Shown here piece by piece: positions 52,641-64,000 of a stretch of 64,000 bases of DNA (position 1 is its first letter; each line of letters opens with the position of its first letter). This stretch comes from Symsagittifera roscoffensis. Lineage: Eukaryota; Xenacoelomorpha; Acoela; Convolutidae. The notes beneath the pieces were generated by a model that saw only the letters and a list, made by a program, of their open reading frames with translations, was not told the DNA's origin and searched no databases. The DNA lies in contig NC_087070.1 in assembly GCF_963678635.1 (NCBI RefSeq), forward strand, positions 43,754,988 through 43,818,987, read 5' to 3'. A program made the translations under genes and the position numbers.

Positions 52641-55600
52641 TCGAAAGATCTTGGACTATTGCTCTCAGTTGAATTTTTTTGCTTCTTGCCATGGCAACAG
52701 GGGCTGGTCTAGGATTTTCTCCAGGAGAGACGAGTTTTCAATTTTCATTATGCCGACAAGATTGTTTTTATTGAGCTCCCCCAAATCACTATAAAGACTC
52801 TTTGCGTCACAGGCAAAGTTGAGAAAAAAACTGGCCAAAAATTTTTTCAAGGCAATTCGACTAAAAAAATTAGGTTACCAGTCGGTTATCTGCAGTCCAA
52901 TTTCTTTTTCTGCTGGGTGATTTTAATTTTTCTAACTCATTTTCTGTTGTTTTTTTCCACTTAACTAATTTTTATAAAAAGATTGAATCACAAGCTCTCC
53001 AAAAAACGCTATAAAATAATAGGTCCAGGCACCTTGTTGCAATAGTCAGTCAAAAAGCCGTTTTTGGGCAGTCTTTGGAAAGTTTTACCCAAAAATTTCC
53101 GCAATTTAATGACAAAAGTTTTGCTCAGCCCAACGTTTGCTAATTGTTTTGCAATTTGAAGTTGAATGTTTACAACATGAGTAGGCTGTACAATCAATTC
53201 ATTTTGCAAAGCTTCTGAATTACTCATGTGATAATTCAAATTGTTGCAAAATTTTGCACGACACCAAACAAAATTAAAGTGAAAAAAGATCCATTTTAGG
53301 TGACTTTAAATGGGTTATATAAAATTTTAGTTTTGTTAAAATAATGGATTATGATAGATTTTTAATCAATTATGTTGTCTGAGGGCGACATGGGAATCAA
53401 TCATATTGGCAATGTTTCAGACCATAAAAACTTATTGAATTTGATTTCTTAAAACTTTATCTTGATGCGGGTAGGTTTTACTTTACAATTATTTCAATGT
53501 GTGTAACTAATTTTGAGCCTATTTTTAGAACTATAACCCGTTTTTCTCTCAATGCAGGCCAAGCAAGAAATTTAAAAAGCAAATGATTCGATTTTTTGTT
53601 ATATAGTTTTGTGCAGCTTTTTTGTGATCATAATTTTCTGTACTACTTGCACAATTTACTACTGGCACCATGTTCTTTATTGGCGCAGCTCTGAAGTTCC
53701 TTTTTTCTAGAACTGCACAATATATGTTTGTAAATTTTCAGTTGAAACGAACAGTTTTTCAAAAACATTTATCAGCCGCTGATTTTTTTCGGGAAACACT
53801 GAACGGGGGACAAAAAGAACTGTTTTCTTTGAATTTTTAACCCCTTTATGAATTATTTCGACCCGCTCGACAACTAAAATTTACGTTCTTTGATACTAGT
53901 TTTCGGCATCCAGTTTTGGTAAAAAGAATATTTACATAAACGTTTTGCGCCAATTTCTGATAAACCTAAAAGAAATTTTTGACGATATAAAACTTTTGGG
54001 CAAAACAGGTTATTTTTTTAGTGTTCTTTGGTAGGCATATACCTCAAATCAAGTTTGTAAATTACTAGGTCTATGAAAACAAGGACAAAGTTTGAAACTA
54101 ATTTTTTTTTGTTTTCCGCCCCTGTGTTGTTTGCGACTTTTAACTCTGGTATAAAGTGTACGAGAGTACCAACCAGTCGAAAAATAAATCATATGAATGA
54201 AATTTGCTTGACTTTCGTACTTGTTACATAATTTTACATAACTTTTCTATAACGGTTCCGTATTTTCGACTGGTTGATACAAACTGGTTTATATTACACC
54301 AAAGTGAACTGACCGGCAGGCTTGTCGAAATGGTTGCTGTTCCTGGATACAACTGTGTTATGGCTGTGACTGTTCATCTTGAAAGAACTCTTTTTCATCT
54401 TCTGTTCAGGTTTCGATGAAGACGACGACGATAAATTTGGGTCATTCATGTCGAATCAGTTTCATCAATCACAAACAGGATATTTTTCGAGCAAAGTGAT
54501 TTTTTGTTGGAGAGTAATGTTTTAGTCTTGAACAGATAAAGCTAGAAATATCCGTAACGCTCATGAATTAATAAACAGGTCATGAATTTTATCCAAGTAA
54601 ATTGTCCAAAAAATGTAAACATCGTCATATTTGGATTACATCAAAGACAGAGTAACGTTTTTGGTACGATAAGCAAAAGCAGGTTTTGAAAAGCCGCATA
54701 TGTTAAATTGGAAATTGTCGCCATCTTGAAATTAATTTTAATCAATTCGAATCCGGATATTAAACATCTGATAATTTAAAGTAAAACTGAAATAAATATT
54801 TTGTAGGCATGTTTTATTATCCAGGCATGCTTTCCAAGTTTGATAAAATTCTATCCCTGAAACTCTGAAACATGTTGGGAACGATTTTTGGTGTGGCAAA
54901 CAATCACAGTAAATTGTTGATAACAGAAATAAATCTTCGAGTCGTAACTTTACTTCGGGGTTATTTTGCGGCTGAAACGAAACGAGACCATTTTACATTG
55001 TTTGGCAAACTAGTGTTGGTTTTCACAAAAGTACGCTGACCGACAAAAGCTGTAATAAACCAGTCTGTTTTGTGCCAGAAACTGACCCCCTTTCGTAGAG
55101 GTTGCAAAATTGGTAAACTGGTTTCCAATTCAGGCAAATAACTTTCAAATAGTAATGGTAAGAATTAACGAACAATTCAGAATAATACTAAAAGACGGCC
55201 TGAAAATAGTGAAAATTTTACAACACTGTAAGTAGGTTTTGGTGAAAGGATGTCAAGAAATCAATAAAATAGACTGGTAGTTTAGACTACTATGGTTTAC
55301 AATGCAAACCGTTCCGGTCTATCAGGAAATCAAAAAAACCTGCTTTTGAACTCAACTTTTTTCAGACGGAACAAGAAAAAAAAGAAAAAGCTCATCTTTT
55401 TTCTGCGTTTTCTGCATCTTAGCGACATTTTTTTTATTTTATTGAATAGTTTCTCGAGTAATGTATCATTATTCATTTAAAAGGCTTTTGACTCGAACTC
55501 TTAAAATATGATCTTCTTTGACTTCAGATTTATATACATAACAGCGCAAGCGTTAGATAGCTCGCTCAAAACCCACTCGCTTACTGAAGGTTCCGCCAGA

Positions 55601-56880
55601 ACCGGAAGAACTTGATAAACTGATCATAAATTTCAATCAAAAATTTTGAAGGAAATATGAGATCCCTAGCAATTTCCATAGCTTAAAATTATTCTAAAAA
55701 CGGCTTCGGTTTGAGCACTATAAAAAGAAATGCTAGCCTGGTTCGCTTTATGTGGACATCTGATGTTATGCATTTAAAATTCTCAAAATAGGTGAAAGCT
55801 CAATTAGCCTAAACATTTGAGACCAGTTATTGGAGAATATAAATGCCGCCCCTCCTCAAGATTTCGACAATCTGACTGTCAAATTGTCCCCTTTTGCAAT
55901 TTTTACACCCTATCCATTTTTAACCGAACAACTAAGGAATCATTTTTCGGCGGCGCCAACATATAATAGTTGGCGAACGTCAAAAAAAATACATTTTTTT
56001 GTGAAAATGTTCCAAACAGTTTTCTTAAAAACAGCATTTTGAGTAAATTTTACCATTTTGGGTGCAAAAGGGCTCACATTTTTAGAAAAATTCATTTTGT
56101 TCAACCAATAAAATACAGTTAAATTATCAATAATTTTCAAAAAAATTGTCTATCTGGCAAGCATATTACATCCGGACATGATTAAAGCATCCTAAACATT
56201 TTCAAAATATCATCAAAATATCTATGTCAGCTTACTGTGTTCTCGATGAAAAATAACAGCAGATTTGAAAAATGTACTCCTTGAAAATTTCAAAATTTGA
56301 AAAGAAGACCTTAACCGGCGGTTAAATTTACCGGCATATTTTGCGCGTTAGTTAGTAGTTTCTCAAATCAAAAAGAACGACTGCAGCTGTATATGATATA
56401 TGCATTTGTAACAGAATGATTTGAAAAAAAAAGTTGCAGCAAATGTCAATTCTATAAAAAGTCAGCAAGCTGCAAGTGTCAAGTTCCTGGTGAACAAAAA
56501 ATCAATTTATGCGTCTTCCATTTGAGTAGACCTACTTATTTGAACCAATTACATGAAACATCGTCAGAGAGCAAATTGAGTCCAAAGTTCCCGGGTCGAG
56601 ATCCGACTAATTTCCAGAATTTCAAAGTCGCGCGAAAATCTGTAGACTATGCAGGGTTGTATATTCGCGGACAAAATCAGGAAATATCGAATAGGATCGT
56701 GCTATGGCAAGCATCAGTAGCGGATTTGAGGGAACGAGGGGAGGGGGGTTTTGGAGTGGCGGACAGCAGGTCCCTCTTTGTAATTATTTTGAGACATCCA
56801 TTTTTGGCTGACGGACCCTATTGTTTTTTCAGAATTATTATGATGCAATTCATTTTGCGAAAATCATAACTAAAATTTTA
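52641..56880. other. gene-poor region with weak coding-like spots
   Basis: A hAT-like fragment with GAGCTCCCCCAAATCAC words lies near 52690-52860. Near 54420-54530 a possible acceptor (CTTCTGTTCAG) is followed by a frame with an acidic run (FDEDDDDKFGSFMSNQ), but it stops after about 37 codons and no donor is convincing. No gene is called. Confidence 0.3.
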
Positions 56881-57400
56881 CCCCAAAAACCAGTTATTCG
56901 GTTTTTTTGTTAATAAACAATTACGCTAAAACTACCATCTTAAAACAAATCTAAAAAAAAATATCAAATATCTCCTTACACAACCCAACTGAAATCTAGA
57001 AGATACCATTGCCAAAAATCTGTTATTTGATAACGTCATTTTTAACATATAAAACTCGAAATTATTTCTTGAAAAAATTTCAAACATTTTGCCAAATGTT
57101 TATCATTCTAGAACTTTGTTGGGATGGGCCAAAGGCTTTTTAAAATTGATTGGCTGATCAATTACTTTTGTAGTTTCCGAGTAATTTTTGTGTAATTTAA
57201 AGAAGCCAAAATGAGCAAATTTTGGGGTAAAACTTGGTTGCGAATTCTGTGAAGTCAATTGCAGCGTGATAATTCTTGTGATATTCTAAGCATCTTTGTT
57301 TTCCTCACATTTTGTCACTTTCCTCTAAACCAAATTTGAGGAAACTGCGTATAAAGTTTTAAATGTTTCTGTTTAGTCTGGTTAATTAAAATCAGGACTG
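56880..57400 (+). mobile_element. mariner-like MITE, diverged copy 3
   Basis: Left-half words (TTTACCCCAAAAACCAG, ACAATTACGCTAAAACTAC, CACAACCCAACTGAAAT) and inverted right-half words (CTTTGTTGGGATGGGCCAAAGG, AGTAATTTTTGTGTAATTT) follow the order of the 59940 element. The right terminus reads TTAAAATCAGGACTG and ends at 57400. The left terminus is missing. Confidence 0.6.
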
Positions 57401-57894
57401 CAAAATTAATAAGTGTCATTTGACTCGTGAAGCTAAAAATTGCAACAATTGCAAAGTTTTCGCTGAGCACGTGTAATTTTTTTCATCAGGACGTTTTCGG
57501 TTATTTTTTTTTGCTCGCGTCGGTCTGGAAGTAAACAATGCTGATGGCGACAGTCAAAACGAAGCTATCGCGAAAAAACGATATGACCTATTTTTCTTGC
57601 AAATTTAGTGAACAAAGATAATAAATACATCATCCGAAATAATATTCAGCTGTGATTGCAAATTTTTTTGACAACATTTCCAGAAATTTGAGAACCGATA
57701 CACAGAAAAGTTGTTTTTGTGAAAATATAGAATTTGTTTTGTAATGTTTTTGAATATCAGCAATAAACAGATTATGTGTTACTTGCTAAGCAAGCAGCCA
57801 TTCTTGCAGCAACTCTAAATATCTCTTTGAAAATAGTGAAGCTAGTCGCAAAGTAGATAAGAACAGCCAATCTCGAGCAGGTATCCCAAAAGTA

Positions 57895-58130
57895 TCAATC
57901 ACGCCGAAAGTGACGTAAATGGTACTCTCCAAAAACAAACGTGGAAATGGTGCTTAAAAATGTGAAGATTTTTAGTTTCGAAAGTGGAATTTGATTTTTA
58001 GGTTTCAAGCGGAATAAAAACTTTTTCTTTTGATCCAGTTTTCTCTAGATGGGTTCATGTTATCCAAAAAACGCCTTTCAGTTTTTTTTCTGTTTACATG
58101 CGTTCATTACTCTATTTTCGTTCAAGCCTC
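57895..58130 (+). repeat. dispersed repeat family RB
   Basis: The RB words are GGTACTCTCCAAAAACAAACG, GTTTCGAAAGTGGAATTTG, TTTCAAGCGGAATAAAAAC, TTGATCCAGTTTTCTC and TGCGTTCATTACTC. The copy is closest to the 11.7 kb one. Confidence 0.6.
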
Positions 58131-58770
58131 TTGCGTTATCTGTTAGTGAGCCCAAAGACAAAATTATTCTGACTGCTTTTCCTGAAAACCGACAAAACTT
58201 CCCGTGTTGAGCTCTCATTGGAAATTAGTCATGGCAATTTGAGAAAAAAAAATGATCGCCATGGATTGTTTAGTGCCAAAAATTTTTCTGTTTTATGTTT
58301 CAATGGTGAAATAGTAGTAATTCAAAGCTAAAAAATCTGAGCATATTAGAAACTAAGTAGCAATGAATAGGCGGTGAATTAGCGATTGTTTTTTAGCTAT
58401 GAGGTAGCAATGGATTAGCAAATTAGATTATTTGAATTTTTTAAGACCCCCATCGTTAACTTCCCCCACAATGATAAACGTGTGGGCAAGGTAGGAAGAT
58501 GTGGGGGTGGGGGAGGGGGGATTTGGGTAAACGTGGGGTTGGTGGGTCCATAAAGTAATTTTAACGTGGTAAAGGGGTGTGATGAGGTGATGAGGAATAA
58601 ACGTGTGTAGGGGGATGAGGTTTGTCTTCTTTACGTTTATACAAAATTACCTTTTCTCAAATTTACAGTAAATCCGTAAATACAAAGTAAATCCAAAAAA
58701 AAATGAAAAAATTGACAACATAAAAAAGGAAGCAAAATAAGACGTTGCTAGTTTGATGTTGTTTGTTTTA

Positions 58771-59292
58771 GTGTTCCGACTTTCGTAACGAAAGTAACGA
58801 AATAGTGTGGGTTTTTTTTCTTCAGACAAATTTAGACTTTTAACTAAGCATTTTTGACGGAGCCTTTTTTTCATCAGCCGAAAGGCATTGTTGTCCTGAG
58901 CTTAAATTTGAAAAGATATTTTACCTGTTATCATTTTTCGTAAAGTTATGGGGGTTTAAATATTGCCATTTTGGCCAATTTGGGACAATTCACGCGCGAT
59001 ATACGTCGCGCTATTAACGCGTAAGCGGAGACTTAATCCCTCGTAGAAATTTTTCCAAATTGGTTGAAACAGGCTGTTTGTCAAAACTTTTACGTTAATA
59101 GGAGCGAAATTTATCACTTTGTACTTTAATTGGCGTTTGTGGGTAATTTAAGAAAAAATCAAAATTTACAAAAAAAATTTCGTTTTTTTTTTTTTAAATT
59201 CATCAATTCTTTCAAAAGTGAATTCTGCTTCATAGACCTTGAAAGACAGTCTGGACATTCAGGGCTTTGTCTTGATACGAGCAGTCTTGCTT
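58771..59292 (+). repeat. hairpin-bearing dispersed repeat R4, copy 4
   Basis: The copy starts TGTTCCGACTTTCGTAACGA and ends GATACGAGCAGTCTTG. The first stem is intact (GCGCGA/TCGCGC, about 58994-59011) with a different loop; the second stem is weakened (CGGA against CCCT). Confidence 0.75.
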
Positions 59293-59939
59293 ATTAAGCA
59301 CTGAGTCGCTAATTTATCCATTTTCCACAAAAAAGGCTAAATCAGTGATCTACGAAATAACAGGGAAATCATCTTTGGAAATGTGGTTAAAACTGACTCA
59401 GTATTTTCTCATCAATTAATGTTACTGGGAACTCAACCAGTGTTCCGTCTTCAGAAAATTTTCATACTTGAAAGTTACCAAGCTAAACGGCTTCAGTGTT
59501 ACAAAATTTTTGGTGTAGCCCTGATCGTACAAAGGAAAAATCATAAAAAGAAGACTTTTATTTTTTATGGCGAGCAGAACAATTACAAGTAACGATTTAT
59601 TTTGATTACCAAAAGTAAGCCTCAAGAATTTTTTGACGTGTTTTGAAAAACAATCCATCTAAAAATAAGACCAATCACGTTGACCAAGTTGACAACAATT
59701 GGAGCAAAATAGGCTGTTTCACTATAAAAAAAATTACATTTTTTAACAACTAAGATGTCTGAGAAAGGAGAACTGTCGTTGATACGATACCAGAACAGAA
59801 TTCCCTCTTTATATCAGTTGACAATAGCCGAATAAAACTTATTAGACAAATAGTGGTCAATTAGGGCGTAACATAGTACGAAAAGCACAATTTGTCAACC
59901 ATCAAGCTTTGAACTTCAACAAACGCTGAAGGTTTTATA

Positions 59940-60767
59940 CAGTGCTGATTTATATTAATCGGACAAAATGAACAAACTTTAAAATTCAAAGGCGTTTTTC
60001 TCAAATTAGGTTGTGATTAGGCAAAAAAAGAAAAGAGAACAAAAATTTCACCAAAATTAAATTTCACCAGAATTTTGCAATCGCACGAAAACATGTAGAA
60101 AACATAAAATCAATATTGTGCTGATTTAAATTAACGAACAAACTTTGAAACAGGAGTTGCTTAGAAATTTGACAGAACTATTATGGTGCACTTTTTTCCC
60201 GAAATTCTAAACCAAAAGTTTACCCCAAAAATGGGTCATTTTGGTTTTTTTAATTAATCAAGAATTACGCTAAAACTACTGTAGTTAGTGTGGAGGAATA
60301 TATACCACGAGAAGCCCCTTACTTAGCCCAACAAAGTTTTAGAAAGGTTAAGTCTCCAAAAAGTTGAGTAAATTATTCATTTGTTTTGAGGCAAAGATTT
60401 TGGGTTTTCATATAAAATCACATTTCATGACTATCAAGCAAACATATTTTCTGTTATACAGGTTTTGGAGACTTAACCTTCCTGGAACTTTCTTGGGCTG
60501 TACCAAAGGCTTCTTGTGACATAACTTTTTCATCAAATAAAATCGTAGTTTCAGCGTAGTTCCTGATTAAAAAAAGCCAAAATGATCCATTTTTGGGGTA
60601 AAGTTTTGATTGGGAATTTCGGGGTAAATGCACTATATTAATTGTAGTGAAATTCGAAGCAATTTTTGTTCTTTTTACTATTTGTCTAATCCCAACCCAA
60701 TTTGAGAAAAACGCGTTTGAAATTTCAAGTTTTATTCGTTTTGCCCAGATAATTTAAATCAGCACTG
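59940..60767. mobile_element. complete mariner-like MITE (828 bp) with TA target duplication
   Basis: Both ends read CAGTGCTGATTT when oriented inward, with terminal inverted similarity over at least 70 bp (through GGACAAAA, then GCGTTTTTCTCAAATT). TA dinucleotides flank it at 59938-59939 and 60768-60769, as for Tc1/mariner elements. The interior halves are also inverted (CTTAGCCCAACAAAGTTTTAG against CTTTCTTGGGCTG), so nearly the whole element is an imperfect palindrome. It encodes no transposase and would depend on one elsewhere. A nested second left-end word (TGTGCTGATTTAAATTAACG) occurs at 60117. Confidence 0.8.
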
Positions 60768-60769
60768 TA

Positions 60770-61660
60770 GTCATTTTGAAAGCGATGTGTGAGAACTTTC
60801 CTTTGTGTTACTCAAGTTTCTATTTCTTAGTTGTATTTAAAATGTTTTAAGTGAAAAAAAACTTCAACAAAGGTCTTTGAATTCGGAGGAAGTGCCAATT
60901 TTTTTCAAATAATTTTTTCCTCTAATAATCAACAATCAACATAACTTCAAACCTTTACGTCTCTGATACATAAGTATATCGCATATTATGATTTCTCTTT
61001 TTTTTCGATTTTTATAGCAATGGAGTTGACGCATCAACAAATCAATTTACACAGGCCTGTTATAAAGCAAATTTACCCTGACTAATTAATTATTTTTATT
61101 GGTTGCTGTCGACGGTATATAAAAGAATGACTTTTCAATTTTTTTTATACCTCAAACGGATCTTGTAAACAATTCCCCCCCCCATTTCGATTTTCAGAAA
61201 TTTAATTTGGACGGCCATATTTTCAATAGCTTAAAACAATTTTCAGAAAATATATGTATTTAAATCTTTTTACGTATTGATTTCTCCTCGGTATTATATA
61301 AATAGTGAGTAATACAAATGCAGAAAAATGCAAACCCTCTTAATTGTTGACTTGTTGACATTTTTTTGAAATACATATTTTATGCAGAAATGGTTGTCAA
61401 AAATTATACATGCATAGGGGGGAAATAGTTAAAAAGGTCCAAAAGGGGGGAATCAGTTAACAAGATCCCTTCAAACAGTTAGCCTTCTCTCCTCAGATCA
61501 AAAATTACAAGATAAAAATTTGATTAAATTTGTAATTTACTTGAAAACTTTGAAGTTATTTGAATTTTTTAACTGAATTTTTTTGCTAGTAATAATTCTC
61601 ATCTTTTCAAACTCTATGGTAAAAACAATTTTTGCTTATTTTGATTTTTGTGCAGGGTTT
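60770..61660. other. intergenic, nothing recognised
   Basis: The sequence is AT-rich with short homopolymers (a C run near 61180, GGGG runs near 61420-61450). No open frame or repeat match is seen. Confidence 0.3.
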
Positions 61661-61670
61661 TTTGTGATGT

Positions 61671-62078
61671 TTAAACCTCAATGATGCGAGTTTGTCCGAG
61701 CGGTTGAACAAAAGCTTGAAAGATTTTATTATATTTTTTAACGAAGACTTCCTCTTGAAATGAAAGCTGACGTATTTTTTTCAAATACTTCCTCAATGCT
61801 ACAAATTTTCTGAGACTCCTTTTGTCAAATATATAAATCGATTGATTCATAAACCAAATATACAAGCCCAGAATATATCAAACAGATTTCAGCTTCAGGT
61901 GAATTAAAAAACTAGTAAGAGGGCATTTGACTAACAAAATTAAACGGAATAGAATTTTGTGATCTTTCAGAATATAATGAGTTGCGTTTCCTGTAGCTCC
62001 TTTCACTTCAACACCGGGTCTTTTAACTCCTTTACAATTACTTTTCCCTCTCAATTTGAGACCTTTTCTCAAGCCCAT
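61671..62078 (-). pseudogene. unrecognised ORF of 135 codons with one in-frame TGA
   Basis: From an ATG at 62078 one frame runs to 61671 with a single TGA at 61878-61880. It starts MGLRKGLKLRGKSNCKGVKR, is basic at the N-terminus, has a hydrophobic segment (ILFRLILLV) and continues after the TGA with KRSLRKFVALRKYLKKIRQL and a closing FVQPLGQTRIIEV. The composition is less AT-driven than surrounding chance frames, but I do not recognise a family. It may be a decayed gene, an exon pair or chance. Confidence 0.25.
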
Positions 62079-62790
62079 TTTAATCCAAACAGTTCATAGT
62101 GGACTTATCAGCTCTATAACTAGACATCAACGACCAAACGGGCATTCTCTAATGGCTGATGGCTGTGGTCATGCGAGGATCTAGAGTTTGCGCGAATGTG
62201 AGATCAAACAAAAAATATATTTTATTACTAAGTATATATTTTTTAAATAAACTGTGTGGCATCCATATTGGCACCGGTGGTAAACTCAGAAAAATAGCCA
62301 CTCAGATCTATTACGATTGAGTTTTTATTGTTTTGAAATGGTTTTTAGCCGGTAAATGTGAAACTGGTGAAATGGTGAAAAAATTAGCCGGTAACTGTGA
62401 AACTAGCATAGAAAATTCCGGTGGCGCGAATTTTCCTAACAAAAGCTAAGAAACAATCCTAATTTTCTGTAAAACTTTTCCCCGTTTTTAATTAATTTTC
62501 ATTGTGGCTTTTTTTTTTTCAAAGCTTAATGAGCCATAAGAAATAGCTAAAATAAGAACCAATTGGCAGAAGAATTAAATTCTATACGAGTCAAAATCGG
62601 GATGAAAAAAAAACAACACTCTACGTCAGAGTTCTTTCGTTCCATTTCCTTTCGCTTCAAATAGCAGAGAAGGATCCGACCACATTTTTAGTTTCCAAAA
62701 AAAAAAGAATTAGAAAAAATGTTTTGACTGTTGAGTTTGATATATCATCCACTGTTTATATATGTTTTTACAATGTTAATCAACTATTCA

Positions 62791-63060
62791 CAGGGGCGGA
62801 TTTGGAGAGCAGGAGGCGGGACGCACTTCCCTCTCCGGAAAATTACAAAAAAACGATGTTGTAAATGCAAAATTAAAGATTCAAATTAGAAGCAATGATT
62901 TCTACCACTTAAGATAATGCGAACGCATGAATTGTTCACGTGTAGTTAATTCAACCAAAGCATTCATAGGATCTATCCAATTTTTCTGGACAACCGCTGA
63001 TGTTCTATGGAAACACTGTGCTAATTATGGGACAGTAAAATAAATCCACGGTCAACTAAC
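62791..63060 (+). mobile_element. hAT-like terminal sequence, copy 2
   Basis: CAGGGGCGGATTTGGAGAGC begins here. Only the first 30-40 bp resemble other copies, and the rest diverges. The boundary on the right is unknown. Confidence 0.4.
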
Positions 63061-63066
63061 GGCTGC

Positions 63067-63860
63067 CAGGGGCGGATCTAAGATTTTTTTGAGGGCGTGC
63101 AGATTTTCAAAAATAATTGAAAGTTTTGTCGACCTTTTTTTAGGTTGTCTAAATTGATTCTCGGAACTCTTCCAAATCACTACAAAAACCTAATTTTGAT
63201 AGAATTTTCTACGCCCCAGGAAAATTTTTAAAAACCGGTTAAAAAGGCCCTTTTTGGAAAATTTTGATATTTTTTTCGGCGCGCGCTCCCCCTCAAAATG
63301 AGCATGTAATGGCGCCAAAGGCACTTTTATAAAAAAAAATTAGAATCAGTCACCCAAAAATGGATATCTCAAATTAGTACAAAAGGGGGACCCTTTGGGA
63401 ATCCCTGAGAAGGAGTGAGGAGTTGGGGGGGGGGGGGGGGGGGGTTGGGAGGTTGGGCGGCGTTCGCTCTTTATCGCCCTCCCCCCTAATTCCGCTGGTG
63501 ATGGCTGAAATCTTTTCTGAAGGGTCACATCTATAATCCCAATCTACGACGGTATTTTCAACCTTGAAAATCAATATTTCGAAAAGCACAAAAAGCAAAC
63601 TTATACTATTTTAGAGGAAGGCGCCCCAAAAAAGTGCAATGTTTTGGTCGAAACTTTCCAAAAAGAACCCTAAAATGCCAATCTTTCAAATTTGGATCTT
63701 TATAAAAATTATCAAAATAATCAGAAAACTAATTTGATCGACCTACAAAATTAAAAAAAAAAATAGCACATTTTTCGATATGTGCTTCAAATGTCGATCA
63801 AACTCGATCAAACTCTATCAAAGCTCCCCACCCCGGTAAAGAAAATCATAAATCTTCCCC
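63067..63860 (+). mobile_element. hAT-like MITE, copy 3
   Basis: It begins CAGGGGCGGATCTAAGATTT and follows the same word order as the 32152 copy (TTCTCGGAACTCTTCCAAATC, GGCGCGCGCTCCC, TCTCAAATTAGTACAAAAGGG, CCCTGAGAAGG). A G-run of about 18 at 63426-63443 takes the place of the C-run in the other copy. The right end is not certain; AT-rich sequence with no gene follows to the window end. Confidence 0.55.
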
Positions 63861-64000
63861 TGACTGTTCATATAATTTCAAGTGAAAAAATGTTCATATT
63901 CACTAAATTTGAGAGTGAAAGATAGAAAAGGCCAGATTTTCACGACGCCGAGAAAACTTTAATAAATTTGTTTTTAGAATGCAATAATTACTACTGAAAG

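Noticed and set aside
56522-56869. 115-codon open frame
   Set aside because: It begins at a non-ATG codon in effect, contains no recognisable motif, and its second half is purine-rich GAGGGGAGGGG-type sequence resembling hAT-like repeats.
61878-61880. Selenocysteine codon
   Set aside because: No SECIS-like stem was seen downstream and no selenoprotein family is recognised. A decayed or chance frame is simpler.

Overview
The window looks like AT-rich nuclear DNA from an invertebrate animal. Spliceosomal introns are long, protein-coding exons are short islands, and most of the rest is old interspersed repeats, MITE-like foldback elements, tandem duplications and retrotransposons. No species can be named from the sequence alone. 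The conserved gene content is metazoan: a phosphorylase kinase gamma subunit, an ATF4-type bZIP factor and a type II membrane glycosyltransferase-like protein.

Layout. 842-2638 (+): last two coding exons of a phosphorylase b kinase gamma gene, with upstream exons outside the window. 4440-5560 (+): decayed BEL/Pao retrotransposon integrase. 8255-27068 (+): a six-coding-exon ATF4/CREB2-like gene of 548 codons. Its first visible exon carries a 79-codon upstream ORF that overlaps the main start out of frame, the arrangement used for stress-controlled translation of ATF4. Intron 5 (9.3 kb) contains a 1.7 kb tandem duplication, and the second copy has received an antisense Ty1/copia element (21789-26320) with identical 193 bp LTRs, a copia-type internal tRNA-iMet primer site and one frameshift between integrase and reverse transcriptase. 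29285-34653 (-): a two-exon glycosyltransferase-like gene split by a 4.3 kb intron filled with repeats, with one frameshift in exon 1. 35215-35414 is a 200 N gap. 35415-40147 holds a 2.0 kb sequence present twice, one copy abutting the gap. 44070-52640 is a 4.2-4.35 kb tandem duplication carrying inverted minisatellite arrays and a repeat with conserved hairpins. 52.6-64 kb is mostly gene-poor, with mariner-like and hAT-like MITEs and one unrecognised broken ORF.

How the parts relate. The three cellular genes are functionally independent. The ATF4-like (+) and glycosyltransferase-like (-) genes are convergent, about 2.2 kb apart between stop codons. Transposable elements shape the introns: the copia element supplies about half of ATF4 intron 5, and mariner-like MITE copies make up much of the glycosyltransferase intron. 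Splice junctions were assigned by reading frame phase and consensus sites only; no transcript evidence was available.
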